This document shows positions 63,098 through 64,000 of a stretch of DNA of 64,000 nucleotides, piece after piece. Source of the stretch: Spisula solida (taxonomy: Eukaryota; Mollusca; Bivalvia; Venerida; Mactridae); the NCBI GenBank assembly GCA_947247005.1, contig OX365950.1, positions 14,272,720-14,336,719 of the forward strand. The letters are read 5' to 3'. Made by a program: the position numbers and the translations under genes. Below the pieces are notes generated by a model that saw only the letters and a list, made by a program, of their open reading frames with translations, ran no database searches and was not told the DNA's origin. Each line of letters starts with the position of its first letter. Within the stretch, counting starts at the first letter, position 1.

Positions 63098-64000
63098 CAA
63101 TCAAATAGGCTTACTATCTGCCGTATGTTTCATTACTTTAGATACTTTTATGAGTAGAATACAAATAAGGCATTTTTGCACCTTTTAACGTAATTAAGAA
63201 TTTTACTATGATCAATTTGACGATCACATTCCTAAGGCCCTACTATATTATTTTTAAAAACTTTTCAGATTATCCTCCCTCAATAATTATTCTGACGTCG
63301 ACTTCTCGTTACGCCCACTTTGCGCTATATCACTAGCCTTTTTAGTCCATTTTTAATATGTTACTATTTTTCTTCAAAACTAAATATTTTGTCGTCCGTC
63401 ATTTACACTTTTACAGAACGATAACACGTGTATGTCGTAACGAACGACAACAAAACCCGTGTATGACGTCAACATCAGTAAGGCGAGTCTTAAGTGACCG
63501 CAAGTACCAATTTTCATTACATTGCTATTGCTAACATGAAAACTGTGAGGGTTTGAATATGCGTGAAAACTGTGAAAAATCAGCAAAATGCCCCGCCTAG
63601 GCGTATTGAGGGCTACCTAAGCAACCAAATATATTAGCATGATATCGCTATAATCATGAATATTCAGGGAAACATTGCTTTTATAGAGAGATAATGAGAT
63701 AATCTTTATTAAAGTCTCATCAGTGTACATTCTTACAATATTTACAATACATATTTGAACAATTATAAAAGTACCTGGCCGCTCTACACTGGAGCTATAA
63801 GAGACTAGATAATTTATATATACATATCAATAAAACCCGAACTATATTCTTATGTAATTACTTCAAGCTAAAGTTTGATTAAAATCGAACCGATCTTAAA
63901 AAAGTATAAGCATTTTCTCATTATATATTGATCATCCCTCGTAGTTTGTTTCTATGTAATAACATGTATCAATCACTTATTATATCGTTTAAAATGCCTA
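63098..64000. other. right-hand flank of the window
   Basis: No gene seen. At 63923-63941, ATATATTGATCATCCCTCG before TA matches the TIR of the element at 45554 with one difference: an element end with no left partner found in the window. 63690-63760 looks like an inverted LINE 3' end, unsure. Confidence 0.35.

Overview
The window is eukaryotic, AT-rich and intron-bearing. It most likely comes from a lophotrochozoan, probably a bivalve mollusc. Four things suggest this: tandem HSPA12-type (Hsp70-like) genes, which are expanded in bivalves; small exons with GT-AG splice sites; a dense mix of non-LTR retrotransposons, mariner/Tc1-like elements and palindromic elements; and mollusc-style minisatellite DNA. 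The species cannot be fixed from the sequence alone.

Three genes are supported, all on the + strand. (1) An HSPA12-like gene occupies 288-6130; its ATP-binding first exon lies left of the window. (2) A second, complete-looking HSPA12-like gene occupies 27462-33042, with a possible start exon at 22494-22574. The two share every exon boundary and reading phase (152, 222/225, 154, 135, 209 and 714/711 nt), so they are tandem duplicates. (3) A homeobox gene occupies 57506-62650 in three exons (313 residues), with an eh1 repressor motif near the N-terminus and a Q50 homeodomain split by an intron between positions 46 and 47, as in paired-like (PRD-class) genes.

The rest is mostly mobile and repetitive DNA. 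The 21-kb spacer between the two HSPA12 genes holds two large inverted-repeat structures. One runs 7189-16116, about 9 kb. The other runs 17042-21930, about 4.9 kb, with TA target duplications and a 42-bp minisatellite core. A CR1/L2-like LINE with two disabling changes lies inside the possible first intron of gene 2.

From 33 to 57 kb there is no recognisable host gene. The stretch holds three LINE lineages, each 5'-truncated or frame-broken, and at least five TIR elements in nested order: mariner in mariner, mariner-like elements in LINE tails, and a hairpin element inserted in frame into a Tc1 transposase remnant with a 5-bp duplication. It also holds an ACGTT-rich TIR element carrying a retroelement gag-like fragment, two tRNA-like box A/B pairs, and a dispersed repeat ('R') seen at seven places, including introns of both HSPA12 copies.

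The HSPA12 proteins are expected to be ATP-binding Hsp70-fold proteins. The homeobox protein is expected to be a nuclear repressor. Nothing in the window shows that the two kinds of gene act together. Exon calls come from reading splice sites and phase by eye; no alignment or expression data were used.
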